A DNA stretch of 34,992 bases from Calditrichota bacterium (GTDB lineage Bacteria; Electryoneota; Electryoneia; Electryoneales; Electryoneaceae): positions 1-34,992 of the forward strand of contig JAANWZ010000105.1 of assembly GCA_018263585.1 (NCBI GenBank). The letters are read 5' to 3'. The position numbers and the translations under genes are program-made. Within the stretch, counting starts at the first letter, position 1; each line of letters opens with the position of its first letter. This document shows, in pieces, positions 8,914 through 16,862 of this stretch. A model generated the notes under the pieces. The model searched no databases, had not been told where the DNA came from, and saw only the letters and a list, made by a program, of their open reading frames with translations.

Positions 8914-10398
8914 ATGATCAGGCCTTGCCCATCGCTCACGGTGGCCGGTCTCGGCGGAGACGGGGGCAAGACGTTCGTCGCGCTCGCGCTCGCCGCCGCG
9001 TGGACCGGTAACGGCCTCCGCGTCGCGCCGTTCAAGAAGGGGCCCGACTACATCGATGCCGCGTGGCTCTCGTTGGCGGCAGGCGCCCCGTGCAGGAACC
9101 TCGACTCGTTCCTGATGGACGAGGCTGCGATCCTGCGCAGCCGCGACACCGGCTGCGACGGGGCCGACATCGCACTCATCGAGGGCAACCGCGGGCTGTT
9201 TGACGGGGTGGACGTCGAGGGCTCGCACAGCACGGCCGCGCTCGCGCGTCTGCTCGACTCGCCCGTGCTGCTCGTCGTCGATGCGACGAAATCGACGCGC
9301 ACGCTCGCCGCGATCGTGCACGGCCTCACCAGCTTCGACCCCGGGCTCTCGTTCGCCGGGGTCGTGCTCAACAGGATCGGCGGTTCGCGGCACGCAGAGA
9401 TCGCCCGCGGCGCGATCGAACGGTACACGGACGTGCCGGTGCTCGGAGTGATCCCGCGGATCCGAGCGGGGGCCGAGCTGCTGCCCGGCCGCCACCTCGG
9501 GCTCGTCACCGTCGCGGAAAACCCCCGCGCGCGCGAAGCGATCGAACGAGTGCGCGAAACGGTCGCCGGCGCGGTCGATCTGGACAGGATGCGCGAGCGT
9601 GCCGCGCGCACGCGCGAAGGAGTGACCGCGTGCATCCTCCCGCATGCGCCGGTCGATCGGCCCGCACACGGCTGCGCCGCGCGGGAGGATACGGTCGCCG
9701 GCGGCCGGGGAGTTCGCATCGGCGTCGTCCGCGACAGCGCGTTCTCGTTCTACTACCCGGAGAACCTGGAGGCGCTCGAGCGCGGCGGGGCTGAACTGGT
9801 GACGGTGGATTCGCTCACCGACCGCGCGCTTCCCGGCGACCTCGACGCGCTCTACATCGGCGGCGGGTTCCCGGAGACACACGTGGCGAAGCTCGCGGAC
9901 AACAGGCCGTTTCTCGCGAGCGTGCGCCGGGCCGCGGAGAAAGGGCTCCCGATCTACGCCGAGTGCGGCGGGTTGATGCTGCTGTGCGCGGAGGTGGAGT
10001 TCGGCGGCGAGGTTCGCGAGCTCGCGGGTGTGTTCCCATACCGGGCCGCGTGGTCGGACAGGCCGGCCGGGCACGGGTACGTGATCGGTCGCGCCGTCGC
10101 GGACAACCCGTTCTACCCGGTCGGGACAGCGCTGCGCGGGCACGAGTTCCACCATTCGCGGCTCGTGGCCCCGGACGGCTCGCAGCCGGTGACGACGGCG
10201 CTCGAACTGGCACGCGGGACCGGGGTCGGACAGGGCCGCGACGGTCTCGTGCGCGACAACGTGCTCGCGCTGTACACGCATGTGCACGCGTCCGGGACAG
10301 TCGAGTGGGCGCGCGGATTGCTCGCCGCCGCCCGTGTTCGTTCCGGCGCGCGAGCGGCGTCATCTGAACGAGCCGGCCGTGTCCGCACTGGTTGTTGA
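8914..10398 (+). CDS. dsrN: DsrN, siroheme amidase (cobyrinate a,c-diamide synthase family)
   Basis: The 494 aa protein is of the CobB/CbiA type. It has an N-terminal ATP-binding P-loop-like 'AGLGGDGGKTFVALALA' (residues ~11-27) with 'PFKKGPDYIDAAWL', and a C-terminal class I glutamine amidotransferase domain with nucleophile Cys ~351 in 'IYAECGGLMLL' and a downstream His in 'LRGHEFHHSR'. In dsr operons this protein amidates siroheme to the siroamide form used by DsrAB. It lies 4 bp after dsrC, with no clear separate ribosome binding site, suggesting translational coupling. The last ~20 residues are arginine/serine-rich and run into a perfect hairpin just after the stop. Confidence 0.92.
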   Translation: MIRPCPSLTVAGLGGDGGKTFVALALAAAWTGNGLRVAPFKKGPDYIDAAWLSLAAGAPCRNLDSFLMDEAAILRSRDTGCDGADIALIEGNRGLFDGVDVEGSHSTAALARLLDSPVLLVVDATKSTRTLAAIVHGLTSFDPGLSFAGVVLNRIGGSRHAEIARGAIERYTDVPVLGVIPRIRAGAELLPGRHLGLVTVAENPRAREAIERVRETVAGAVDLDRMRERAARTREGVTACILPHAPVDRPAHGCAAREDTVAGGRGVRIGVVRDSAFSFYYPENLEALERGGAELVTVDSLTDRALPGDLDALYIGGGFPETHVAKLADNRPFLASVRRAAEKGLPIYAECGGLMLLCAEVEFGGEVRELAGVFPYRAAWSDRPAGHGYVIGRAVADNPFYPVGTALRGHEFHHSRLVAPDGSQPVTTALELARGTGVGQGRDGLVRDNVLALYTHVHASGTVEWARGLLAAARVRSGARAASSERAGRVRTGC

Positions 10399-10400
10399 TC

Positions 10401-10420
10401 CGCGGTTGCAAGCAACCGCG
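10401..10420. terminator. Perfect 9 bp hairpin immediately after dsrN
   Basis: CGCGGTTGC-AA-GCAACCGCG starts 2 bp after the dsrN stop. It lacks a U-tract, so it may be a 3'-end stabiliser or a repeat rather than a strict intrinsic terminator. Related sequences ('CCGTGGTTGCTTGCAACCGCGG', 'AACCGTGGTTGTGAGCAACCGCGG') recur at about 16567-16600, 16760-16790 and 22204-22230. A second hairpin (CCTTGAC-TTCA-GTCAAGG, 10454-10471) follows. Confidence 0.5.
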
Positions 10421-10542
10421 GGCCTGTGCAGAGTGTCATCCTCAGCCCCTTGCCCTTGACTTCAGTCAAGGCGCAAGGAAGCGAGGTAGTTGCGGGTGCG
10501 TTGATCCGCGAGTGAAGTCGGGGGCAAGGGAACGCCGCATTG

Positions 10543-10719
10543 TGTCATCCTGAACAAGCCGGCCGGGCAGTTTTCAGTTTCAGGCCGGCGCCGTGAAGGA
10601 TCTCGAGAACAGACGGTGACGGAGCATCCACGGGTTAGGTGGTCGAGATTCCTTCGCTTCGCTCAGGACAGGCTCTTCACCCCCCGCACAAACAGACGTG
10701 CGGGGGGTTCAGGATGACA
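10543..10719. repeat. Hairpin repeat A, copy 2 (dsrN-rsbRD spacer)
   Basis: The 177 bp stretch is bounded by TGTCATCCTGAAC and its exact reverse complement GTTCAGGATGACA. The left arm holds a GCCGGCC/GGCCGGC hairpin, then GTGAAGGATCTCGAG; the right arm holds CGAGATTCCTTCGCTTCGCTCAGG, then a 10 bp perfect stem CCCCCCGCAC-AAACAGAC-GTGCGGGGGG (10680-10707). It ends 33 bp before the next start codon, so it would form part of the 5' leader of the rsbRD-dsrMKJOP transcript. Confidence 0.8.
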
Positions 10720-10752
10720 CTCCATCCGACACCGACTTGTGACGGAGGGAAC

Positions 10753-11337
10753 ATGCTCGCCGAGATCCTCAGCGAACTGCGCAGCGAGCTGATCGAGCGC
10801 TGGAGCGACGAGATCCTCGCCACGTATCCGAGGGCGCGGATCCGGTTCGCGCGCGAGCCGGACCGGTTCAGCGACCCGCTCGCCCACATCCTCCGCCGCG
10901 ACCTGCCGGTGCTGTTCGAGATCGCCGCCGGCGGCGTGTTCGACGGCGACCGGCTCCGCGAGGCGCTCGACCCGCTCTGCCGGCTGCGATCGGTGCAGGA
11001 GTTCAGCGCGTCCGAGGCGGTCCAGTTCGTATTTCTGCTCAAGAAGGTGGTGCGCGAGGCGCTGACCGCGGCGGACTGGAGCCGGGCGGCGGCGCGCGCG
11101 GACGTGCTCGCGTTCGAAACCCGCGTCGATCGAATCGCGCTGCACGCGTTCGACGTGTACACAGCCTGCCGGGAAACTCTGCACGAGATCCGCACCCGGG
11201 AAGCGGGCCGGCGCAGCGAGCTGATCGTGCGCCGCTTTGCGGAAAAGGGGCGGCGCGCGTTCGCCGAGCCCGTCGACCCGGAGCAGACCGGCACGCAGCC
11301 GCCCGCGGACAACGGACACGGGGGGAACGAACCATGA
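10753..11337 (+). CDS. RsbRD N-terminal domain-like protein in the dsr operon
   Basis: The 194 aa helical protein opens with 'ILSELRSELIERWSDEILATYP', typical of the RsbRD/RsbR N-terminal globin-like sensor domain, without the STAS output domain. Such proteins occur in front of dsrM in several sulfate/sulfite reducers, but their function is unknown. The start ATG 10753 follows 'GGAGGGAAC'; the longer ORF in the track begins within a repeat and is rejected. The stop codon overlaps dsrM (ATGA), implying translational coupling. A sensory or assembly role for the DsrMKJOP complex is inferred only from position. The C-terminal ~20 residues look disordered (PEQTGTQPPADNGHGG). Confidence 0.8.
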   Translation: MLAEILSELRSELIERWSDEILATYPRARIRFAREPDRFSDPLAHILRRDLPVLFEIAAGGVFDGDRLREALDPLCRLRSVQEFSASEAVQFVFLLKKVVREALTAADWSRAAARADVLAFETRVDRIALHAFDVYTACRETLHEIRTREAGRRSELIVRRFAEKGRRAFAEPVDPEQTGTQPPADNGHGGNEP

Positions 11338-12419
11338 GAGTGCTTGCGGCGCTGATCGCCGTGCTCGTCCTCTCCGCGATTCCGGTCGCCGGAATCGCGC
11401 TCGGCTGGGACGCGCTGTTCGGGATCGCGGTCCCCTATCTCGCGCTCGCCGTGTTCCTCGCCGGGATCGTGGTCAAGGTGCTGGGTTGGGGAATGTCGCC
11501 GGTGCCGTTCCGGATCACGACGACCACCGGCCAGCAGAGGTCGTTGCCGTGGATTCGCCGCCAGCCGCTGGAAAGCCCGTCAACCGGGTGGGAGACGTTT
11601 CTGCGCATGATCACCGAGATCGTGCTCTTCCGTTCCCTGTTCCGGAACACGCGCGCCGACCTGAAACAGGGTCGGATCGTGCACGGCTCGGCGAAGTGGC
11701 TGTGGCTGTTCGGGCTCATGTTCCACGCCAGTTTCCTCGTGATCCTGCTCCGTCATTTCAAGTACTTCGTGGAACCGGCGCCGGCGTGGGTCGGCTGGTT
11801 GCAGAACCTCGACGGCTTCTTCCAGGTCGGGCTCCCGATCATCTACCTGACCGACGTGCTGTTCATGCTCGCGGTCGGTTACCTCTTGCTCCGGCGCGTA
11901 CTTCAGCCGGAGTTGCGTTACCTGTCGCTCGCGGCGGACTACCTGCCGCTGTTTCTCCTGCTCGGAATCGCGGGCACAGGGGTGAGCATGCGCTACCTGT
12001 GGAAGGTGGACATCGTGTCGGTGAAGCAGCTCGCGGCGGGCCTGCTCAGTTTCAGCCCGCAGTCGCCGGACGGGATCGGGACGCTGTTCTACGTCCACCT
12101 GTTCCTCGTGAGCAGCCTGCTCGCGTATTTCCCGTTCAGCAAGCTGATGCACATGGCGGGCGTGTTCCTCAGCCCGACGCGGAACCTGGCGAACAACAGC
12201 CGCGCGGTCCGGCATGTGAACCCGTGGGACTACCCGGTGAAAGTGCACACGTACGCGGAATACGAGGACGAGTTCCGCCAGGTGATGAAGGCGGCCGGGC
12301 TGCCGCTCGAACATGACCCGGACGGTCAGTCCGGCGGCGGCGGATCGAAACCGCGCGCACACGAACCGGCGGAACAGGAGCGCCCGCACTCGGCGGGGGA
12401 GGACAGCGCCGATGGCTGA
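11334..12419 (+). CDS. dsrM: DsrM, membrane cytochrome b subunit of DsrMKJOP
   Basis: This 361 aa NarI-like integral membrane protein has about six transmembrane segments. Candidate haem b ligands are visible in 'FHASFLVILLRHFKYF' and 'VHLFLVSSLLAYFPFSKLMHM'. DsrM exchanges electrons with the menaquinone pool and passes them to cytoplasmic DsrK. The C-terminal ~40 residues are hydrophilic and low in complexity (SGGGGSKPRAHEPAEQ...). The gene overlaps the RsbRD-like stop by 4 bp and the dsrK start by 8 bp, so the genes are tightly co-translated. Confidence 0.95.
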   Translation: MRVLAALIAVLVLSAIPVAGIALGWDALFGIAVPYLALAVFLAGIVVKVLGWGMSPVPFRITTTTGQQRSLPWIRRQPLESPSTGWETFLRMITEIVLFRSLFRNTRADLKQGRIVHGSAKWLWLFGLMFHASFLVILLRHFKYFVEPAPAWVGWLQNLDGFFQVGLPIIYLTDVLFMLAVGYLLLRRVLQPELRYLSLAADYLPLFLLLGIAGTGVSMRYLWKVDIVSVKQLAAGLLSFSPQSPDGIGTLFYVHLFLVSSLLAYFPFSKLMHMAGVFLSPTRNLANNSRAVRHVNPWDYPVKVHTYAEYEDEFRQVMKAAGLPLEHDPDGQSGGGGSKPRAHEPAEQERPHSAGEDSADG

Positions 12420-14082
12420 GAAACTGAAACCGGAGCAGGTGATCGACATCGACTACAGCCCGCCGGAGAAGGGCTGGCTGGACGACGCGAAGATCGATTT
12501 CCCGGCGACGAAGGGCACGTGGAACTACGCGGCCACGCCGGAGTCGATGGAGTACCTCGAGCTCCCGAACGCGCGCAAGTGGCAGCCGTACGAGGACGAC
12601 TGGAAGCTGCCCGCCGACTGGCGCCGAATCCTGTTCGAGGGGCTGAAGACGCGGCTGAAACGGTTCCGCAGTTTGAAGCTGTTCATGGACATCTGCGTGC
12701 GTTGCGGCGCGTGCGCGGACAAATGCCACTTCTACCTCGGCTCCGGCGACCCGAAGAACATGCCCGTGCTGCGCGCGGAACTGCTGCGCAGCGTGTACCG
12801 CAACGATTTCACCGCGTTCGGGAAGCTGCTCGGCAGGTTCGCCGGCGCGCGCAGGATGGACATCGACGTGCTCCGCGAGTGGTTCTACTACTTCTACCAG
12901 TGCACGGAGTGCCGCCGCTGCAGCGTGTTCTGCCCGTACGGGATCGACACCGCCGAGATTACGATCGTCGCCCGCGAACTGATGTGGGAGCTCGGGCTCG
13001 GGATCGACTGGGTGAACACGCCGGTCGCGAACTGCTTCCGCACCGGCAACCACCTCGGGGTCCAGCCGCACGGGGTCGTGGACAGCCTCGAGTTCGCCGC
13101 CGAGGAGCTCGAGGAGATCACCGGCATCGAAGTCAACCTCCCGATCAACAAGAAGGGCGCGGAGATCCTGTTCATCACCCCCTCCGCCGACTACTTCGCG
13201 AGCCCGCATTACTACACGCTGCTCGGCTACCTGATGCTGTTCCACGAAATCGGGCTCGACTACACGTGGAGCACGTACGCCTCCGAAGGCGGCAACTTCG
13301 GCCTCTTCCACAGCCACGAGATGATGAAGCGGTTGAATGCGAAGATGTACGCGGAGGCGGAGCGGCTCGGCGTGAACTGGATCCTCGGCGGCGAGTGCGG
13401 CCACATGTGGCGCGTGATCCACCAGTACATGGCAACGATGAACGAGCCCGCCGACTTCCTCGAAACCCCGCGCTCACCGGTCACCGGCACCGTGTTCGAG
13501 CACGCGAAGCAGACGAAGATGGTGCACATCGCCGAGTTCACCGCCGACCTGATCCATCACGGGAAGCTCACGCTCGAGCCGAGCCGCAACGACCACTGGG
13601 TGACGACGCTGCACGACTCGTGCAACCCGGCGCGCGGGATGGGCCTGCTCGAGGAACCGCGCTATGTGATCGACGCATGCTGCAACCAGTTCCACGAGAT
13701 GCCTGAAAACACGATCCGCGAGCAGACGTTCTGCTGCGGCTCCGGCGCCGGACTCGGCACGGAAGAGAACATGGAGATGCGGATGCGCGGCGGGCTGCCG
13801 CGGGGTAGCGCAACGAAATACGTCGCCGACAGGTTCGGCGTCAACATCCTGCTCTGCATGTGCGCGATCGACAAGGCGACGCTGCCCGCGGTGATGGACT
13901 TCTGGGCGCCCGGCACCGAGGTCGGAGGCGTGCACGAGATGGTCGGCAACGCGCTCGTGATGAGCGGCGAGAAACACCGCGACACCGACCTGCGCAGCGA
14001 ACCGTACCCGATCGTCGAGTCGCAGGCGCATCTCGCGCCGCCGGAAGAGACGAAAACGGAGGAGGCGAGGGACGATGCGTGA
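12412..14082 (+). CDS. dsrK: DsrK, HdrD-like iron-sulfur subunit of DsrMKJOP
   Basis: The 556 aa protein is related to the catalytic subunit of heterodisulfide reductase. Two ferredoxin-type clusters are visible ('CVRCGACADKCHF' and 'CTECRRCSVFCPYG', residues ~96-185). CCG-type cysteine motifs lie in the C-terminal half ('HDSCNPARGMG', 'DACCNQF', 'TFCCGSGAGLG', then 'CMCAID'), expected to bind the catalytic [4Fe-4S] cluster thought to act on the DsrC trisulfide. The ORF track begins at 12313 inside dsrM; ATG 12412 gives the typical DsrK N-terminus and follows 'GGGGAGGACAGC'. It overlaps dsrM by 8 bp and dsrJ by 8 bp. Confidence 0.95.
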   Translation: MAEKLKPEQVIDIDYSPPEKGWLDDAKIDFPATKGTWNYAATPESMEYLELPNARKWQPYEDDWKLPADWRRILFEGLKTRLKRFRSLKLFMDICVRCGACADKCHFYLGSGDPKNMPVLRAELLRSVYRNDFTAFGKLLGRFAGARRMDIDVLREWFYYFYQCTECRRCSVFCPYGIDTAEITIVARELMWELGLGIDWVNTPVANCFRTGNHLGVQPHGVVDSLEFAAEELEEITGIEVNLPINKKGAEILFITPSADYFASPHYYTLLGYLMLFHEIGLDYTWSTYASEGGNFGLFHSHEMMKRLNAKMYAEAERLGVNWILGGECGHMWRVIHQYMATMNEPADFLETPRSPVTGTVFEHAKQTKMVHIAEFTADLIHHGKLTLEPSRNDHWVTTLHDSCNPARGMGLLEEPRYVIDACCNQFHEMPENTIREQTFCCGSGAGLGTEENMEMRMRGGLPRGSATKYVADRFGVNILLCMCAIDKATLPAVMDFWAPGTEVGGVHEMVGNALVMSGEKHRDTDLRSEPYPIVESQAHLAPPEETKTEEARDDA

Positions 14083-14488
14083 CCTGCCGAAGATCATCAT
14101 CGGGCTCGCGATCTTCGTGATCATCGTCGCGATCCCGCTCTGGTACAACCTCGCCGGCGGCGGAGCGGGCGCAATGCCCGAGCTCGTCGTCGAAACCGAG
14201 GACGTGCCCGGCCGCGACGAGTGTGTGCTCCCCGCCGGACGGATGCGCCCGGAACACATGGACTTGCTCAACCGGTGGCGTGACGAGTACGTGCGCTACG
14301 GCGACCGCGACTTCACCGATCACCGCGGGCGCACGTTCGAGAAGTCGCTGACGAAGACGTGCCTCGACTGCCACGCGAACAAGGACACATTCTGCGACCG
14401 GTGTCACAACTACATGGCCGTCGATCCGTACTGCTGGGACTGCCACGTCGTCCCGGAGGAGCTCGCCGGCCGGGGAGGGCGGCGATGA
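14075..14488 (+). CDS. dsrJ: DsrJ, periplasmic triheme cytochrome c
   Basis: The 137 aa protein has an uncleaved N-terminal anchor ('IIIGLAIFVIIVAIPLWYNLAG') and three haem c motifs: CLDCH (96-100), CDRCH (107-111) and CWDCH (120-124). Cys50 ('RDECV') is positioned as the likely counterpart of the unusual cysteine haem ligand described for DsrJ of purple sulfur bacteria; this assignment is by position. It is the periplasmic electron-transfer subunit of DsrMKJOP. The start overlaps dsrK by 8 bp, and the stop overlaps dsrO (ATGA). Confidence 0.94.
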   Translation: MRDLPKIIIGLAIFVIIVAIPLWYNLAGGGAGAMPELVVETEDVPGRDECVLPAGRMRPEHMDLLNRWRDEYVRYGDRDFTDHRGRTFEKSLTKTCLDCHANKDTFCDRCHNYMAVDPYCWDCHVVPEELAGRGGRR

Positions 14489-15312
14489 TCATCGACCGGC
14501 GCAATTTCGTGCGGGTCGCCGGGCTCGGCGCGCTCGGCGCCGCGGCCGCGCCCGCGTCAACCCTGCTCGCCGAACCGGCCGCGTCCAGGGCGAAAACGGC
14601 CTCCGCGAAACCGCTCACCGCGAAACGGTGGGCGATGGTCGTCGATACGCGCAAGGCGACGGAGGAGAACGTGCGCGCCGCGATCGACGCCTGCCACCGC
14701 GAACACAACGTGCCCGATCTGCACGGCACGAAGGACGAGATCAAGTGGATCTGGGCGGAGTCGTTCGAGCACGCGTTCCACGAGCAGGACCTGCACTACA
14801 TCCCGTCCGCGATGAAACAGGCGCCGACGCTGCTTCTCTGCAACCACTGCGACGATCCGCCGTGCACGCAGGTGTGCCCGACCGGGGCGACATTCAAGCG
14901 CGAGCGCGACGGGATCGTGATGATGGACTGGCACCGCTGCATCGGCTGCCGTTACTGCATCGTCGCCTGCCCGTACGGCTCGCGTTCGTTCAATTTCCGC
15001 GACCCGCGCGCGCACATCGCCGAGATCGACCCGGAGTATCCGACACGGATGCGTGGTGTCGTCGAGAAATGCACGTTCTGCGAGGAGCGGCTCGCGCGCG
15101 GGCGGGAGCCGGCGTGCGTCGAGGCGACGAAAGCGAGCGGGATGATGGTGTTCGGCGACCTCGAGGACCCGGACTCAGAAGTGAGCAGGGCCGTGCGCGC
15201 GCACTTCTGCATCCGCCGGAAACCCGGCCTCGGCACCCAGCCGGAAGTGTACTACATCGTCCCGGAGGTGAAAACCAGGGACAGACCCCAATTTCCGCCC
15301 TTCGAACCATAG
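14485..15312 (+). CDS. dsrO: DsrO, periplasmic ferredoxin-like subunit with Tat signal
   Basis: The 275 aa protein has an N-terminal twin-arginine signal ('RRNFVRVAGLGALGAAAA'), so it is exported folded with its clusters. Iron-sulfur motifs are 'CNHCDDPPCTQVCP', 'CIGCRYCIVACPYG' and 'CTFCEERL...CVEA', the pattern of four-cluster HybA/TtrB/DsrO-type proteins. It relays electrons between DsrJ and DsrP. The ATG 14485 overlaps the dsrJ stop. The final residues ('KTRDRPQFPPFEP') are encoded by the left arm of a 95 bp palindromic repeat, so the native C-terminus seems to have been replaced. Confidence 0.94.
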   Translation: MIIDRRNFVRVAGLGALGAAAAPASTLLAEPAASRAKTASAKPLTAKRWAMVVDTRKATEENVRAAIDACHREHNVPDLHGTKDEIKWIWAESFEHAFHEQDLHYIPSAMKQAPTLLLCNHCDDPPCTQVCPTGATFKRERDGIVMMDWHRCIGCRYCIVACPYGSRSFNFRDPRAHIAEIDPEYPTRMRGVVEKCTFCEERLARGREPACVEATKASGMMVFGDLEDPDSEVSRAVRAHFCIRRKPGLGTQPEVYYIVPEVKTRDRPQFPPFEP

Positions 15313-15364
15313 ACATCAGGTGTGATTTCGGTCCTGCGGAAATTGGGGTCTGTCCCTGGTTTTC
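15270..15364. repeat. Palindromic element with perfect 28 bp arms forming the 3' end of dsrO
   Basis: GAAAACCAGGGACAGACCCC...TTTCCG (15270-15297) is exactly reverse-complemented at 15337-15364, with a 39 bp centre. Its left arm encodes the last DsrO residues; a TAG in the centre ends the gene, and the dsrP ribosome binding site lies just outside the right arm. In RNA it would form a very stable stem between dsrO and dsrP. Confidence 0.9.
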
Positions 15365-15383
15365 GCAACACGGTGAGGAGCTC

Positions 15384-16541
15384 ATGATCGAGCACGCGCT
15401 GCACGGCGACCGCCGCTACTGGAGCTGGATCGTGATCCTGCTCGCGATCATCGGCGCGGGCACGGTCGCCTGGTTCCGCCAGTTCCAGCTCGGGCTCACA
15501 GTGACCGGCCTCTCCCGCGACGTCAGCTGGGGCTTCTACATCGCACAGTTCACGTTCCTCGTCGGAGTCGCCGCTTCCGCGGTGATGGTCGTGCTCCCGT
15601 ACTACCTGCACGACTACAAGCAGTTCGGCAGGCTGACCGTGCTCGGCGAGTTCCTCGCGATCGCGGCGTGCGTGATGTGCGCCGCGTTCATCTTCGTCGA
15701 TATGGGGATGCCGATCCGGCTGATGAACATGTTCATCTACGCGTCCCCGCACTCGATCATGTTCTGGGACACGGTCGTGCTGCTCGGCTACCTGCTGCTC
15801 AACATCGTGATCAGCCGGGTCACGTTCTCCGCGGAGAAGAAGGGGGTCCCACCGCCGAGCTGGATCAAACCGGTGATCATCATCTCGATCCCTTGGGCGA
15901 TCAGCATCCACACGGTGACCGCGTTCCTCTACTCCGGTCTCGCGGCGCGCCCGTTCTGGCTGAGCGCGATCATCGCGCCGCGCTTCCTCGCGAGCGCGTT
16001 CTCGTCAGGCCCGGCGCTGTTGATTCTGCTGGTGCTGCTGCTGCGGAAGGTGGGCATGTTCGACGCCGGCCGGCGCGCGATCCGCGGGCTCGCCACGATC
16101 GTGATGTACGCGCTCGCGATCAACGTGTTCTTCATCCTGATGGAGCTGTTCACCGCGATCTATTCCGGCGAGCCGGAACATCTCGCACACTTCCGCTTCC
16201 TCTACTTCGGCCTCGACGGGAACACGACGATGGTCCCGTGGATGTGGATCTCGTCCCTGCTCGCGGTCGTCTCGCTCGTGCTCCTGTTCAACCCGAACAC
16301 GCGCAACAATTACAGATGGCTCGCCTGGGCAAGCGCGTTCGTGTTCGTCTCGATCTGGATCGATAAGGGGCTGGGGATGGTGGTCACCGGGTTCACGCCG
16401 TCCGTGCTCGGCGAGGTTGTCCCCTACTCTCCGACGGTCAACGAGCTCGTGATCTCGCTCGGGATCTACGGGATCGGCGCGCTCCTGATCACGGTGCTCT
16501 ACAAGGTCGCGCTCTCGATCCGCGCGCTGATGGCGGAGTGA
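15384..16541 (+). CDS. dsrP: DsrP, NrfD-family membrane subunit of DsrMKJOP
   Basis: The 385 aa polytopic protein has about ten transmembrane helices of the NrfD/PsrC type ('SWGFYIAQFTFLVGVAASAVMVVLPYYLHDYKQFGR', 'PHSIMFWDTVVLLGYLLLN'). It is the second quinone-interacting membrane subunit of DsrMKJOP and partners DsrO. The ORF track begins at 14628 in a shadow frame of dsrO; ATG 15384 is preceded by 'GGTGAGGAGCTC' and gives the family N-terminus. It is the last gene of the dsr locus, separated from dsrO by the 95 bp palindrome and followed by a repeat-rich gap. Confidence 0.95.
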   Translation: MIEHALHGDRRYWSWIVILLAIIGAGTVAWFRQFQLGLTVTGLSRDVSWGFYIAQFTFLVGVAASAVMVVLPYYLHDYKQFGRLTVLGEFLAIAACVMCAAFIFVDMGMPIRLMNMFIYASPHSIMFWDTVVLLGYLLLNIVISRVTFSAEKKGVPPPSWIKPVIIISIPWAISIHTVTAFLYSGLAARPFWLSAIIAPRFLASAFSSGPALLILLVLLLRKVGMFDAGRRAIRGLATIVMYALAINVFFILMELFTAIYSGEPEHLAHFRFLYFGLDGNTTMVPWMWISSLLAVVSLVLLFNPNTRNNYRWLAWASAFVFVSIWIDKGLGMVVTGFTPSVLGEVVPYSPTVNELVISLGIYGIGALLITVLYKVALSIRALMAE

Positions 16542-16862
16542 ACGTGTGTACGGCCTGAGCGCTTGCACAGGCCCGTGGTTGCTTGTCAAGCGCGGCTGAT
16601 CCGACGGGGCATGACGACTATTCAACTGTATGATTATCCTTGACTAAAGTCAAGGGCAAGGGTATGTGATCCGGCGGTCCATGAAACCCGGGGCAAGCCC
16701 CGGACCACCCGTCCTTCCGCGCTTGCCGAGCAAGCGCGGGCACGAGTGGGGCGGGAACAGGCCCGTGGTTGCTTGCAACCGCGGCTGATCCGAACGTGTG
16801 TGAAACCCGGGGCAAGCCCCGGGCCACCCACGAGGGGGGTCAGGCGGTTTCCAGGCCGGCGT
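16542..16862. repeat. Repeat-rich spacer downstream of dsrP
   Basis: The spacer contains two GAAACCCGGGGCAAGCCCCGG palindromes (16681-16705 and 16801-16825), two 'CAGGCCCGTGGTTGCTTG...GCGGCTGATCCG' units (about 16563-16604 and 16755-16793), and a CCTTGAC-TAAA-GTCAAGG hairpin (16638-16655). The units are arranged as an imperfect tandem duplication (palindrome plus hairpin, twice). The 16638 hairpin could help end dsr transcription, but there is no U-tract. No gene is visible. Confidence 0.6.
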
